From Pseudoluteimonas sp047602125 (GTDB taxonomy: Bacteria > Pseudomonadota > Gammaproteobacteria > Xanthomonadales > Xanthomonadaceae): a stretch of DNA of 64,000 bases. This document shows, one piece after another, positions 17,441-28,200 of the stretch. The stretch spans positions 2,232,001 through 2,296,000 of the forward strand of contig JASGIB010000001.1 of the NCBI GenBank assembly GCA_047602125.1, written 5' to 3'. The translations under genes were made by a program, and so were the position numbers. Position 1 is the stretch's first letter; each line of letters begins with the position of its first letter. The notes under the pieces are model-generated. The model ran no database searches and had not been told where the DNA came from. It saw nothing but the letters and a program-made list of their open reading frames with translations.

Positions 17441-19795
17441 ATGATCCGGAAGCTGTCGTGCCTGCTGCTTGCCGGGCTGGCGCTCGCGGCGCAGGCAGCG
17501 CCGGAAACCGACGTGCTCGGCAAGGCCGAACCCGTCCATATCGATTCCTCCCGCAATTTCGGCATCGACCAGGGGCTGCCGCAGGCCAGCGTCAACGCGT
17601 TGTTGCAAGGTCGCGATGGTTACCTCTGGATCGGCACCTACGGCGGGCTGGTCCGCTTCGATGGCGATTCGTTCAAGACATTCCGCACCAGTCCCGGCGG
17701 GCTGGTCAGCAATCGCATCCTGTCCCTGTACGAGGATCGCCGCGGGCGATTGTGGATAGGCACGCAGGAATCGGGCATCGCGCTGTACGAATCCGGCCGA
17801 TTCCGTCCGCTCGACTTCTGTGGCGGCACCTGCCAGGTCACGGCGATCCGTCCGTCCGCGGACGGACGCAAACTGTGGGTCCTGAGTCCGCAGGGCGTGT
17901 TCGAATTCGACCCGGACACGCTGCGGTACCGAACCCGCCATTCGGTCTTCAACGCCTTCGGTTACATCGCACCGATGGCGGACGGCAACGTCTATGTGGC
18001 GGGCGGCAACGGTCTGGCCCGGATCGGCGCGGATGCCACGGTCGGCATCCCGTTGCCCGACGGCAGTACCCGCGTGGTGATGGCAGGCCACGGCCGCTAC
18101 CTGTGGCTGGTCACCGATGCCCGGCGACTGTATCGCTACGACACCATCGATGGCGCCTGGCGGTTGATTCGCGAAGGCGTGTCCCTGAATACCCGTTTCA
18201 CGGTTTCCAACGACGGCGGGTTGTTGATGTCGGACGCGCTCGCGGGCGGCATCCAGCTGTTGCACGACGACGGCAGCACGAGCCCGCTGCCAGGCATCCC
18301 GACGGACGTGCATGCACAGCAAGCCTGGCGCGACGATGAAGGCAACCTGTGGATCGGAAGCGATACGCGGGGGCTGTGGCGCATCCGCAACTCGCACATC
18401 GGCTTGATGCAGTCGGCCGACGTCCGGATGAACAACCCCGGCATCGCCGTGGTCGAGGACGGAGAAGGCGGACTGTGGTTCGGGATGGCCTGCGGCGGCT
18501 TGCGGCATTGGGGACGCGATGGCGTCGTTCGAATCGTGCGGCTGGAAGGCACGCTGGGAACCGAATGCGTGCACAGCCTGCTGCTGGATGACAGGCATCG
18601 GCTCTGGATCGGTACCTGGGACGGCACGCTGGGCCGCCTGGAAGACGGCCGCCTGACCCTGGCCAGGGAGTGGCCGCAGCGCGGTCGCCTGGAGATCTGG
18701 CGGAACCCGCGCGATGGCGAATACTGGCTCGGCACCTTGCGCGATACGTGGCGACTGGACGTGGATGCGAAAGGCGATGTCGTCGATGCGCGGCAGGTTC
18801 ACGCGCTGGATGGCATGGAGATCGCCTTCATGGCGCCGGCGCGCAAGGGCGGCACCTGGTTCGTCGGCGACAAGGGTGCCTATCGACTGGTGGACGGTGC
18901 GATCGCCGAACGATGGCAACGGAAGGGCATCGGCACCCGTTTCCTGCGCTGGCTGTACGAAGACCCCGATGACGGCACGCTCTGGATCGGCAGCTACGGC
19001 GGCGGCCTGGTCCGGATACACGATGGCCAGGTGAACCGCTACGACACGTCCAGCGGCCTGTTCGACGACACCGTTTCGTGCATCCTGCCCGACGCCGCCG
19101 GACGCCTGTGGCTGGGCGGCAACAACGGCGTCTCCGTGCTGCTGGATCGCAGGATCGGCGCGCGCGGCCCGGAACTCATCGCGCTGTCCACCAGCGATGG
19201 CCTGAGTCCTGCGGAAATGAACGGTGGCTCGGTGTCCTCCTGCCTGCGCGATGGCGAGGGACGGCTGTGGTATTCGCTGGTCAAGGGGTTCGCGGTGATC
19301 GACCCGGCGCGGTTCGACAAGCGCGCCGATCCGCCGATCGTGCATATCGAACGACTGCGCGTGGACGGGCGCGACCTCGATCCCGTCCGACCGGAAACGC
19401 TGGCTCCCAATGCCGGAAACCTGGAAATCGGCTACACCGCCATCGGATTCGCCAGCCCGGAACGGCTGCGCTTCCGTTATCGGTTGATCCGGTCCGGCAG
19501 CGACTGGCTGGACGCCGGCGATCGTCGCAACGTGTTGCTGCCGACCCTGCCATGGGGCGAGTTCGTTTTCGAAGTGCAGGCGAAGCAGTTGGGAAGCGAC
19601 TGGTCCAAACCGGTCGCGATCCGGCTCGACCATCCGATGCCGTGGTACCGACGGCAATGGATCTGGCTGCTGATCAGCCTCGCCTGTCTGCTGGCGTTGC
19701 TCTGGGCGATGCGCGAACGGGAGCCGATCCGGGATTACGAACATCTGCTCGAGGACGTGCGCAAATCCCGCCGGAGTTACGGAGACGCGCCATGA
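17441..19795 (+). CDS. Two-component-type propeller sensor with no output domain
   Basis: A 784-residue protein: signal peptide (cleaved after residue 20, ...QAA), then about 600 residues of two-component-regulator propeller repeats with recurring GYLWIGT, GRLWIGT, GNLWIGS and GTLWIGS motifs, a Y_Y_Y-type beta-sandwich near residues 645-720 (LRFRYRLIRSGSDW), and one membrane helix near residues 738-757. Proteins of this build normally continue into a histidine kinase, GGDEF or helix-turn-helix domain. This one stops about 27 residues after the helix with a short basic/acidic tail (DYEHLLEDVRKSRR). The stop lies 9 nt from the converging kinase gene. I infer it senses a periplasmic ligand, possibly a polysaccharide, and signals through a separate kinase. 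The ATG at 17441 gives the signal peptide. Confidence 0.8.
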   Translation: MIRKLSCLLLAGLALAAQAAPETDVLGKAEPVHIDSSRNFGIDQGLPQASVNALLQGRDGYLWIGTYGGLVRFDGDSFKTFRTSPGGLVSNRILSLYEDRRGRLWIGTQESGIALYESGRFRPLDFCGGTCQVTAIRPSADGRKLWVLSPQGVFEFDPDTLRYRTRHSVFNAFGYIAPMADGNVYVAGGNGLARIGADATVGIPLPDGSTRVVMAGHGRYLWLVTDARRLYRYDTIDGAWRLIREGVSLNTRFTVSNDGGLLMSDALAGGIQLLHDDGSTSPLPGIPTDVHAQQAWRDDEGNLWIGSDTRGLWRIRNSHIGLMQSADVRMNNPGIAVVEDGEGGLWFGMACGGLRHWGRDGVVRIVRLEGTLGTECVHSLLLDDRHRLWIGTWDGTLGRLEDGRLTLAREWPQRGRLEIWRNPRDGEYWLGTLRDTWRLDVDAKGDVVDARQVHALDGMEIAFMAPARKGGTWFVGDKGAYRLVDGAIAERWQRKGIGTRFLRWLYEDPDDGTLWIGSYGGGLVRIHDGQVNRYDTSSGLFDDTVSCILPDAAGRLWLGGNNGVSVLLDRRIGARGPELIALSTSDGLSPAEMNGGSVSSCLRDGEGRLWYSLVKGFAVIDPARFDKRADPPIVHIERLRVDGRDLDPVRPETLAPNAGNLEIGYTAIGFASPERLRFRYRLIRSGSDWLDAGDRRNVLLPTLPWGEFVFEVQAKQLGSDWSKPVAIRLDHPMPWYRRQWIWLLISLACLLALLWAMREREPIRDYEHLLEDVRKSRRSYGDAP

Positions 19796-19804
19796 ATCGC
19801 GCGG

Positions 19805-20974
19805 TCAGCCCGGCGCCCGTGGCAGATGGATGCAGAAGCGGGCGCCCTCGCCGGGCGCGCTGTCCACCTCGATCCGCCCTCCCGCCTCGGTGACGACGCG
19901 GTAGGCCATCGCCAGCCCGATGCCGGTGCCCTGTCCGCGGGGTTTGGTGCTGAAGAACGGATCGAACACCCGCGCCGCCGTGTCCGCGCTCATGCCCCGG
20001 CCCGTGTCCTCGACGAGGACGCGGATTTCGTCATCCGCGATCCCGGTTTGCAGCCGGAACTCGCCTTTGCCGTCGAGCGCATCGCTGGCGTTCTTGGCCA
20101 TGTTCAGCAGGACCGCTTCGAAGCCGGCCCGGTCCAGTCGTACCGGAGCAGGTCCTTCGGCCAGGTCCATCCGCACCCCGACTCCCGGCGGAAACATCTT
20201 CTGCATCAGCGGCAGCAGCATTTCGACGACGTTGCCGGCGTCGAAGGTTTCCACCGCGAACTCGTCGCTGCGCGCGAGCGTGAGCAGCTTCGACATGAGG
20301 TGCTGGCTGCGTTGGGTCACGGTCTTCATGTCGCGCAGGTACCCACGGATCTCCTCGTTGCCGCCGGCGACGCGCTCGGCATGATGCACGTAGCCGCCCA
20401 TCACGCTCAGCAGGTTGCTGAAGTCGTGGACCACGCCGCTGGCCAGCCGGCCGAGCGCATCGACCCGTTGCGAATGCACCAGTTGCATGTGCGAACGCTC
20501 GTGTTCGCGGATTTCGTCCTCCAGCCGCGCGCAGACGGCGGCGAGGCCGCGGTTCAGGCGGTCGCTGCGGTTCACTTTCGCGATCATCCTGTCCAGGATC
20601 AGCGCGACGATCAGCGAAGCCAGCAACGGCTGCGCCAGCATGGAGAGCGCCTGGCCCGCATCCATGTTTCCGGCGGCGTCCTTCGAATCGGTCCATGCGC
20701 CGAAGGAGAGGATCGGCACGTAGCAGGCCATCGTCGCCCACACGCCGGAACGCCCCAGCAACAGGCCGGCGAAGAGCAGCGGAACGATGAAGATGACCAC
20801 GATGTCCGACTGGGCCGCCAGTCCGTAATACCGGATGTCGATGCCCAGCGACACGACCGCGGCCGCAACCAGAAGCGCCGCCGCGAAACGCGGAAATGCC
20901 GTTGGTCGGGCGTTGCCGTTTCCCATGGAGGTTTGCAATCCAGCCTGTCCCGATCCATAGGGTATTCCACGCAT
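19805..20974 (-). CDS. Membrane histidine kinase
   Basis: A 389-residue kinase with about four membrane segments in residues 27-140, linked by a short coiled coil to a HisKA domain with H183 in GVVHDFSN and an HATPase domain carrying NMAKNASDA (N box), DTGRGM (G1) and FDPFFSTKP...GTGIGLAM (F/G2). The H-box form HDFSN belongs to the NtrB/hybrid-like group. No periplasmic or PAS domain is visible, so input probably comes through the membrane region or a partner; the adjacent sensor lacking an output domain is the natural candidate. It is divergent from the response-regulator gene, with 185 nt between them. The start is uncertain: 20974 and 20926 both lack a good ribosome-binding site. Confidence 0.86.
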   Translation of the reverse strand: MRGIPYGSGQAGLQTSMGNGNARPTAFPRFAAALLVAAAVVSLGIDIRYYGLAAQSDIVVIFIVPLLFAGLLLGRSGVWATMACYVPILSFGAWTDSKDAAGNMDAGQALSMLAQPLLASLIVALILDRMIAKVNRSDRLNRGLAAVCARLEDEIREHERSHMQLVHSQRVDALGRLASGVVHDFSNLLSVMGGYVHHAERVAGGNEEIRGYLRDMKTVTQRSQHLMSKLLTLARSDEFAVETFDAGNVVEMLLPLMQKMFPPGVGVRMDLAEGPAPVRLDRAGFEAVLLNMAKNASDALDGKGEFRLQTGIADDEIRVLVEDTGRGMSADTAARVFDPFFSTKPRGQGTGIGLAMAYRVVTEAGGRIEVDSAPGEGARFCIHLPRAPG

Positions 20975-21009
20975 CGGCGAGGGTCACGGCTGGCGTCGTT
21001 CCGCATTCG

Positions 21010-21039
21010 CGGCCGATCCGGGATTCTCACGCCACGTGA
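21010..21039 (+). promoter_or_regulatory. Site B: candidate operator between kinase and response regulator
   Basis: CGATCC is followed after 6 nt by CTCAC, and TCAC (21027-21030) forms an inverted repeat with GTGA (21036-21039) across 5 nt. The first 27 nt match site A at 23 positions. A TAGGAT box at 21060 could be the -10 of the regulator gene. It could serve both divergent genes. Confidence 0.6.
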
Positions 21040-21159
21040 AATTCGACCGCGATGTCGTTTAGGATGCCCGTCAATCGATCGGCGATCCGTCTCCCGGCGA
21101 GGAGTCCGGGATGGCGCGGCGGTCGATCCATTCGCCTGGTCGGAGGAAGGATTCCCCGA

Positions 21160-21933
21160 ATGTCCGCGGACGTGCCCGACGACGCATGCGCTGGCGGCTC
21201 CCGAACGACGCGGCTCCAGACGGAGCCGGGCGCAGCCGAACCGTCATTCTCCCGTTCACGCCTCGCGATCGTCGAGGACGACGAGGAATTGCGCGAAAGG
21301 ATCATGGTGCCGGCCTTGCGCGCGGCCGGGTTCGACGCCGTCGGGCTTGCGAATGCGCTGCAGCTCTACCGCATGTGGGCGAGCGCCCCATTCGACCTGG
21401 TCCTGCTGGACGTCGGGCTGCCGGACGAGGACGGCATCGAAATCGCCAGGCACCTGCGCGGGTTGTCGCCTTCGCTCGGAATCGTGATGTACACCGGCCA
21501 CGGACGGGCCGCCGACCGCATGCGCGGCCTGCGCGCGGGCGTGGATGCGTATCTGGTGAAGCCGGCGGACATGGACGAGGTGATCGAAACCCTGCGCAAC
21601 GTGCGCGATAGACGAGGAAACGGCGACCCCACGCTTCCGGCATCCGGCAAATGGTCGCTGGACCGCCGGGGCTGGTCGCTGTCGACCCCATCCGGCGTCG
21701 TGGTGACCTTGAACCAGGCGGAGCGCCAGATCATGCGGATCCTGGCGGCGGCTCCCGACCATCCCGTATCCAGAGAGACGTTGATCGCCAATCTGACCAG
21801 CGACGCCGAAGGATTCGATCCGCACAGATTGGAGATGCTGGTCTACCGCCTGCGCCGCAAATGCCTGGATACGTCCGGCGAGGCATTGCCGCTGCGGGCG
21901 GTGAGGAGCGTCGGCTACCTGTTCGAACCTTGA
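21160..21933 (+). CDS. OmpR-family response regulator
   Basis: A 257-residue regulator. After about 30 disordered residues a receiver domain runs from residue 36 to about 155, with the acidic pair in AIVEDDEE, phospho-acceptor D84 in LLDVGLP and K134 in YLVKPAD. A winged-helix DNA-binding domain follows (about 165-255), ending RAVRSVGYLFEP, the usual OmpR/PhoB wing. GGAGGAAGG lies 9 nt before the ATG at 21160, so the longer reading from 21052 is rejected. Divergent from the histidine kinase and directly upstream of the DUF11 surface operon. The shared sites A-C suggest it regulates sensor, regulator and surface genes; that is inference. Confidence 0.88.
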   Translation: MSADVPDDACAGGSRTTRLQTEPGAAEPSFSRSRLAIVEDDEELRERIMVPALRAAGFDAVGLANALQLYRMWASAPFDLVLLDVGLPDEDGIEIARHLRGLSPSLGIVMYTGHGRAADRMRGLRAGVDAYLVKPADMDEVIETLRNVRDRRGNGDPTLPASGKWSLDRRGWSLSTPSGVVVTLNQAERQIMRILAAAPDHPVSRETLIANLTSDAEGFDPHRLEMLVYRLRRKCLDTSGEALPLRAVRSVGYLFEP

Positions 21934-22069
21934 AGCCGGAGCCTTCGGCCGATTCCTCGTTCTTCGCTGTCGGCCTCCAGGGCGGAACCCGACCGCCCGG
22001 CGGCCTCGCATCGCGTCGCGCCGCATGTCGACGATGTCTCGATGAGGCATGTTCCGACGACTTCAGTGC

Positions 22070-22107
22070 CCGATCCTGAAAACTCACCGCATGTGAGCAA
22101 TGGTGAG
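22070..22107 (+). promoter_or_regulatory. Site C: candidate operator of the DUF11 surface operon
   Basis: Within the 311-nt gap after the regulator gene, CCGATCC (22070-22076) is followed after 6 nt by CTCAC, and TCAC (22084-22087) pairs with GTGA (22093-22096) across 5 nt. A second GTGAG begins 10 nt after the first. Spacing of the first two elements is identical to sites A and B. The palindrome centre is about 62 nt upstream of the start site predicted from the adjacent promoter, a common activator position. I saw no gene in this gap. Confidence 0.6.
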
Positions 22108-22116
22108 TAACCGCGA

Positions 22117-22145
22117 TTGATGGGGCCTGTGCGCGTCTCTAAATT
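22117..22145 (+). promoter_or_regulatory. Candidate promoter of the DUF11 surface operon
   Basis: TTGATG (22117-22122) and TAAATT (22140-22145) are separated by 17 nt, a plausible weak sigma-70 promoter that would need an activator. It lies just downstream of site C and leaves a leader of about 90 nt before the GTG at 22245. Confidence 0.45.
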
Positions 22146-22244
22146 GCGCGGGCATTCGCGTATTTCGCCCCAGACCGTCGACACAAAGGACGGCAACGGC
22201 ATACGCCGGTGCGCGATATGTCGGGGTTTTCAAGGGGATTGCAG

Positions 22245-25200
22245 GTGCACGCGAACAGTATCCGCTGGATCAGGACGATTGCCACGAGCCTGGCATTGAC
22301 GTTGGCGGTGGGACTCGTCGGGTTGAGCCCTGCGCTGGTGCATGCGCAGTCCAGGGTCAATACGGCGACGGTCGATGCGGCCGGCGGCATCAGCGACACC
22401 AATCCCGGCAACAACACCAGCAGCGCGACGGTCACGGTCAATGCGGCCGCGGAATACAGCTTCTGCACCGCGCCGAACGGCAGCGCGACGTCCAATGCCG
22501 TCTACAGCATCGTCAACGGCGTCAAGATCGCGCGCTACGAGCCCGGCGCGGGCGCGGATGCGGACGTCTCCGAACTGGCGCTGCCGACGGTCACCGGCGA
22601 CGTCAACGCATTGATGATCGACCGGGCCCAGGATCGTCTGCTGTTCCACGGCGGCTCAACGTTGTGGGCCTACGACACCGACAACGGCGGCTGGTACGCG
22701 GCGGCGACGGGCGTGACCGGCAATTTCCCGCGCGGCGGTTTCGCCGCGGACGGCACCGGTTATCTGATGGAAGGCGGCGCCAGCCCGGCGGTGTGGCGGA
22801 TCACGCCGAACGGCACGTTCGACTACAGCGTCGCGAATATCGGCAACGTGACGTTCGATTTCCCGCCGAACGGATCAACCGGCTCCGGCGACATCGCGTT
22901 CGACGCCAACGGCGACGCCTGGCTGCTGATCGGCAAGGATCTCTATCTCGTCGACATGACGACGTTGCAGGCCGTGCGACAGACGCGTCCGCTGATCGGC
23001 GGCGCCGTGCCGACCTTCGACTTCGCCGGCATTGCCTTCGCCGACGACGGCACGCTCTACCTGGCCAACAATGCGGGCGGCGGCGGCAGCGCCTATTACG
23101 CCTACGACCCGGCCACCGGCGAACTGACGCAGGCAGCGGCTACCGCCGCGAACGCTTCGCGCGACCTGGCCTCGTGCGCATTCCCGACGCCGGCTACGGC
23201 CGATCTGTCCGTGCAGAAGACCCTGGCCCAGGTGAACGGCGCTCCCTACGTCGCCAATGCCCCGGTGCATGCGGGCGACGTGCTGACCTATGCCATCACC
23301 GTCGGCAACAGCGGCGGCGCTGTGGGAACGCTGTATCCGAACGATGTGGTCGAGACCGTGCCGGCCAACACCACCTATGTCGCGACCGGCAATACGTTCA
23401 GCGCCGCGGCCGTGCCCGGCCCCGGTTATACCCTCGGCAGTGCCGTCAATGTGCCGGCCGGCGGCAATGCGGTATTGAATTTCGTGGTGCAGGTCGTCGA
23501 TCCGGTTCCGGCAGGCGTGTCCAGCATCGCCAACGCGGTGACGTTCCCGAACGACACCATCGACTGCACCGCCGCAGGCAACGACTGCAACGAGACCACG
23601 CCGCTGGGCCCGACGACGAGCGTCGTCAAGACATCGAATCCCGCTTCGGGAACGGCGGTCGCCGCAGGCGACACGATCACTTATACGCTGACGGTGACGG
23701 TGGCGAATGCGCCGACCACCGACGTGATCACGCTGACCGACACCTTGAGCGCCGGCCAGACCTTCGGATCGGTGACCAGCCCGGGCGCGTTCACCTGCAG
23801 CGGATCGCTGGTGTGCACCTTGCCGGCCGGCACGGCGCCGGGCACGTATCCGGTGAGCTACACCGCGACCGTGGATGCCGACGCGACCGGTTCGGTCGGC
23901 AACAGCGTGGTGGCGACGACACCGCCGGGCGGCGATCCCGATCCGACCTGCACGACCTGTTCGACCACGCATCCGCTGACGCCGACGACATCGGTGGCAA
24001 AAACCTCGAACCCCGCGTCGGGAGATGCGGTCGCCGCAGGCGACACGATCACCTACACGCTGACGGTGACGGTGGCGAATGCGCCGACGACCGAAGCGAT
24101 CACGCTGACCGATACGCTGAGCGGCGATCAGACCTTCGGCGCGGTGACCAGTCCGGGCGCGTTCACCTGCAGCGGATCGCTGGTGTGCACGCTGCCTGCC
24201 GGTACGGCGCCGGGCACCTATCCGGTGAGCTACACCGCGACCGTCGATGCCGACGCGACCGGTACGGTCGGCAACAACGTCGTTCCGACGACGCCGCCGG
24301 GCGGCGATCCGGATCCGACCTGCACCACCTGTTCGACCACGCATCCGCTGACGCCGACGACCTCCGTGGCGAAAACTTCGGATCCCGCGAGCGGCGTGGC
24401 AGTCGCGGCCGGGCAGACGATCACCTACACGCTGACGCTGACGGTGGCGAACGCGCCGACGACCGAAGCGATCACGCTGACCGATACGCTGAGCGGCGAT
24501 CAGACCTTCGGATCGGTGATCGATGCGGGCGCGTTCACCTGCAGCGGATCGCTGGTGTGCACGCTTCCTGCCGGCACGGCGCCGGGCACCTACGCGGTGA
24601 GCTACACCGCGACCGTGGATACCGACGCGACCGGTTCGGTCGGCAACAACGTGGTGCCGAGCACGCCGCCGGGCGGCGATCCGGATCCGACCTGCACCAC
24701 CTGCACGACCACGCATCCGTTGACGCCGACGACGACGGTGGCGAAAACCTCGAACCCGGCGACGGGGGCGACGGTGAGCCCCGGCGACACCATCGCCTAC
24801 ACGCTGACGGTGACGGTGGCGAATGCGCCGACGACCGAAGCGATCACGCTGACCGATACCCTGGGCAATGGCCTGACGCTGTCCGGCGCGTTGCCGGCCG
24901 GTTGCAGCGCGAGCGGCCAGGTTGTCACCTGCGTGCTCGCCGCTGGCGCGAGCGTGGGCACGCACGCTTTCGCATACAACGCGACGGTGGATGCCGACGC
25001 GACCGGCACGGTGGGCAATGTGGTGGTACCGACGACGCCTCCGGGCGGCGATCCGGACCCGACCTGCACGAACTGCTCGACCGAACACCATGTGGAAGAC
25101 ACGGCGATCACCGTGGTCAAGTCCGCCAATCCGGCGCCGGGCAGCGAGGTGGCGCCGGGCGACACGCTGACCTACACGCTGACGGTGACGGTGGCGAAGT

Positions 25201-28200
25201 CGGCGACGACCGAAGTGCTGACCCTGACCGATACCCTCGGCGCCGGCCTGACCTTCGGCGCGGTGACCAATGCCGGCGCGTTCACCTGCAGCGGTTCGCT
25301 GGTGTGCACGCTGCCCGCGGGCACGCTGCCGGGCACGTATCCGGTGAGCTATACCGCGACGGTGAATGCCGATGCGACCGGCTCCGTGCACAACGCGGTG
25401 ACGGCGACCAATCCACCGGGCGGCGATCCGGATCCGGCCTGCACCAGCTGCACGACCGAACACAAGATCGTGGATACGTCGATCACCGTGGTGAAGTCGG
25501 CCGATCCGGCGTCGGGTAGCCAGGTGTCGCCGGGCGACACCATCACCTACACGCTGACCACGACGGTGGCGAACGCCGCCACGACCGAAGTGCTGACCCT
25601 GACCGATACCCTCGGCGCCGGACTGACCTTCGGCGCGGTGACCAATGCCGGCGCGTTCACCTGCACCGGCACGCTGGTGTGCACGCTGCCCGCGGGCACG
25701 CTGCCGGGCACCTATCCGGTGAGCTACACCGTGACGGTGAACGCCGATGCGACCGGCGCGTTGCGCAACGCGGTGACGGCGACCAATCCGCCGGGCGGCG
25801 ATCCGGATCCGACCTGCACCACCTGCACGACCGAGCATGAAGTGGTGGCGCCGACGATCACGGTGGCGAAATCGGCCAACCCGGCCAGCGGCACCGAAGT
25901 GCGCGCGGGCGACACCATTGCCTACACGCTCACCGTGACGGTGGCGAAGTCGGCGACGATCGATACGCTGACCCTGACCGACGCCCTCGGTGCCGGCCTG
26001 ACCTTCGGCGCGGTGACCAATGCGGGTGCATTCACCTGCAGCGGATCGCTGACCTGCACCTTGCCTGCGGGCACGCTGCCGGGCACGTACCCGGTGAGCT
26101 ACACCGCGACGGTGGATGCCAACGCGACCGGCACCGTGGGCAACGTGGTGACCGCCAGCGGCGGCACCGGCGGCGGCAATCCGCCGACGTGCTCCAGTTG
26201 CAGCACCGAGCATCCGCTCGCAGCTCCGCGCGTGACGATCGCCAAGAGCGCCACGCCTGGCGAAGGCGCGGAAGTCCACGTCGGCGACACCATCGAGTAC
26301 ACGCTGACGGCGACGGTCGAGAACTCGGCCACGCTGGCGGACGTGCACCTGACCGATACCCCAGGGCCGGGGCTGGCGCTGGGCGCGTCGCCCGCGAACT
26401 GCGTGGCCCAGGGCGCGACCATGGTCTGCACGTTGCCGGCTGGCAGCGTGCCGGGCGTCTACACCTTCACCTACCCGGCGACGGTGACTGCCGAGGCGCA
26501 CGACAGCGTGCAGAACGCCGTGGTCGGCGCGACCGACGGCGGCGGCGATCCGCCCGAATGCGGCGTCTGCGAAGTCCACCACAAGGTGGTCGACGACGCA
26601 CAGCTGCGCATCGTCAAGACAGTGGGCGTGCGCACCGTCGCCATCGGCGACCTGGTTCGCTACACCCTGACGGTCGAAAACGTGGGCGTGTCGAACGTGA
26701 CCGACGCCACCATCGTCGATACCCCGCCGGCTGGTTTCAGCTACGTCGAGGGTTCGATGTCGGTCGCCGACCGCGACGGCGCGTTCACCCTGGAAGGCAA
26801 GTATCCGCTGCGCGTCGGCGGAGTCGACATCGACGCAGGCGGGCAGGCGACCATCGTCTATCTGCTGCGCGTCGGCGCCGGCGTGCGTCCGGGCGTGTAC
26901 GAGAACCAGGCGGTCGCGGTGAACGGAACGGGCGATCCGATTTCCAACGTCGCCACCGCGCAGGTCACGCTCGACACCGATCCGCTGCTCGACGACAGCC
27001 TGATCTTCGGCACGGTCTTCGACGACCGCGACGGCGACGGCTGGCAGGATCGCGCCGACCTCAGCGACGTGCATGTGCAGGGCGGTTTCGCGCCCGGCGC
27101 CTACGTGCCGAATTCGACGACCATCGATTACGGCAACGGCCCGCAGCCGCTGGCCGATGCCAGCGCGCCGATGCTGCACGGCGTCGACGTCGGCGCGATC
27201 TCGGCCCGCCAGTCGGAAGGCGATCCGGTCGAAGCGCATCGCGTGACCATCCGCCAGCGCCTGACCTCGCCCGATTTCACCGACGACTTCGTGCTGACCA
27301 GCGCGCAGGGCGCGACCGTGCGCATGGATGCGGCCGGCAACGCCACGGTCGAGAAGTCCGGCGAAGCGGCCAGGGGCCTGAACGCGGCCGAGCCGACGGT
27401 CGAACGCACGGTGTCCGCGGTGGATGGCGGTTACGAGGTCGCCTACGTCATCGACAACCGCGGCATCGACGAACGCGGCATTCCCGGCGTGCGCATCGCA
27501 TCGGTGGAAGGCCTGCTGATCGAAACCGACCAGTACGGCCGTTACCACCTGGCCGATGTCTGGGGCGGGGACTGGGGCCACGGCCGCAACTTCATCCTCA
27601 AGGTCGATCCGGCCACGCTGCCGCCGGGCACGGTGTTCACCACCGAGAACCCGCGCGTGCGCCGCCTCACCCCGGGCATCCCGGTGCGCTTCGACTTCGG
27701 CGTGAAGCTGCCGGTGCAGGTGCTGGAAGGCGGCGAGCGCAAGGTCGAAATGGAACTGGGCGAAGTGATCTTCGCCCCGGACAGCGCCGAAGTGCGCGCG
27801 GCCTACCTGCCGGCGATCGAGCGGATGGCGGCGAAGGTCGACGAATACCACGGCGGCGAAGTCGTGATCACCGCCGACGGCGACAGCGAGGCCCTGGCCT
27901 TCGCCCGCGCGGCGGCGGTACGCGATGCCCTGAACGCGCACGCAAGCCCCGAGGCGCAGGCCGGATTGAGCGTGGTCCTGCGCACCGAGGTGAACGATCC
28001 GCACAGCCTGGTCGCGGGCGTGAATGCCGGCGGCGCGTTGCTCGGAACGGTGCTGTTCGACACCGACAAGTCGGCGATCCGGCCCGAGTTCGAGGGCCTG
28101 CTCGACGCGGTCGCGAAGCGGCTGGAAGCGCTCGGCGGCGGCGTCGTGGCGATCGTCGGGCATACCGATGTGCGCGCCTCGCACGCCTACAACACCGCGC

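Noticed and set aside
23613..26590. Possible CRISPR or satellite array
   Set aside because: The period is 372-375 nt, fully in frame, and encodes DUF11 modules; no short repeats with unique spacers.
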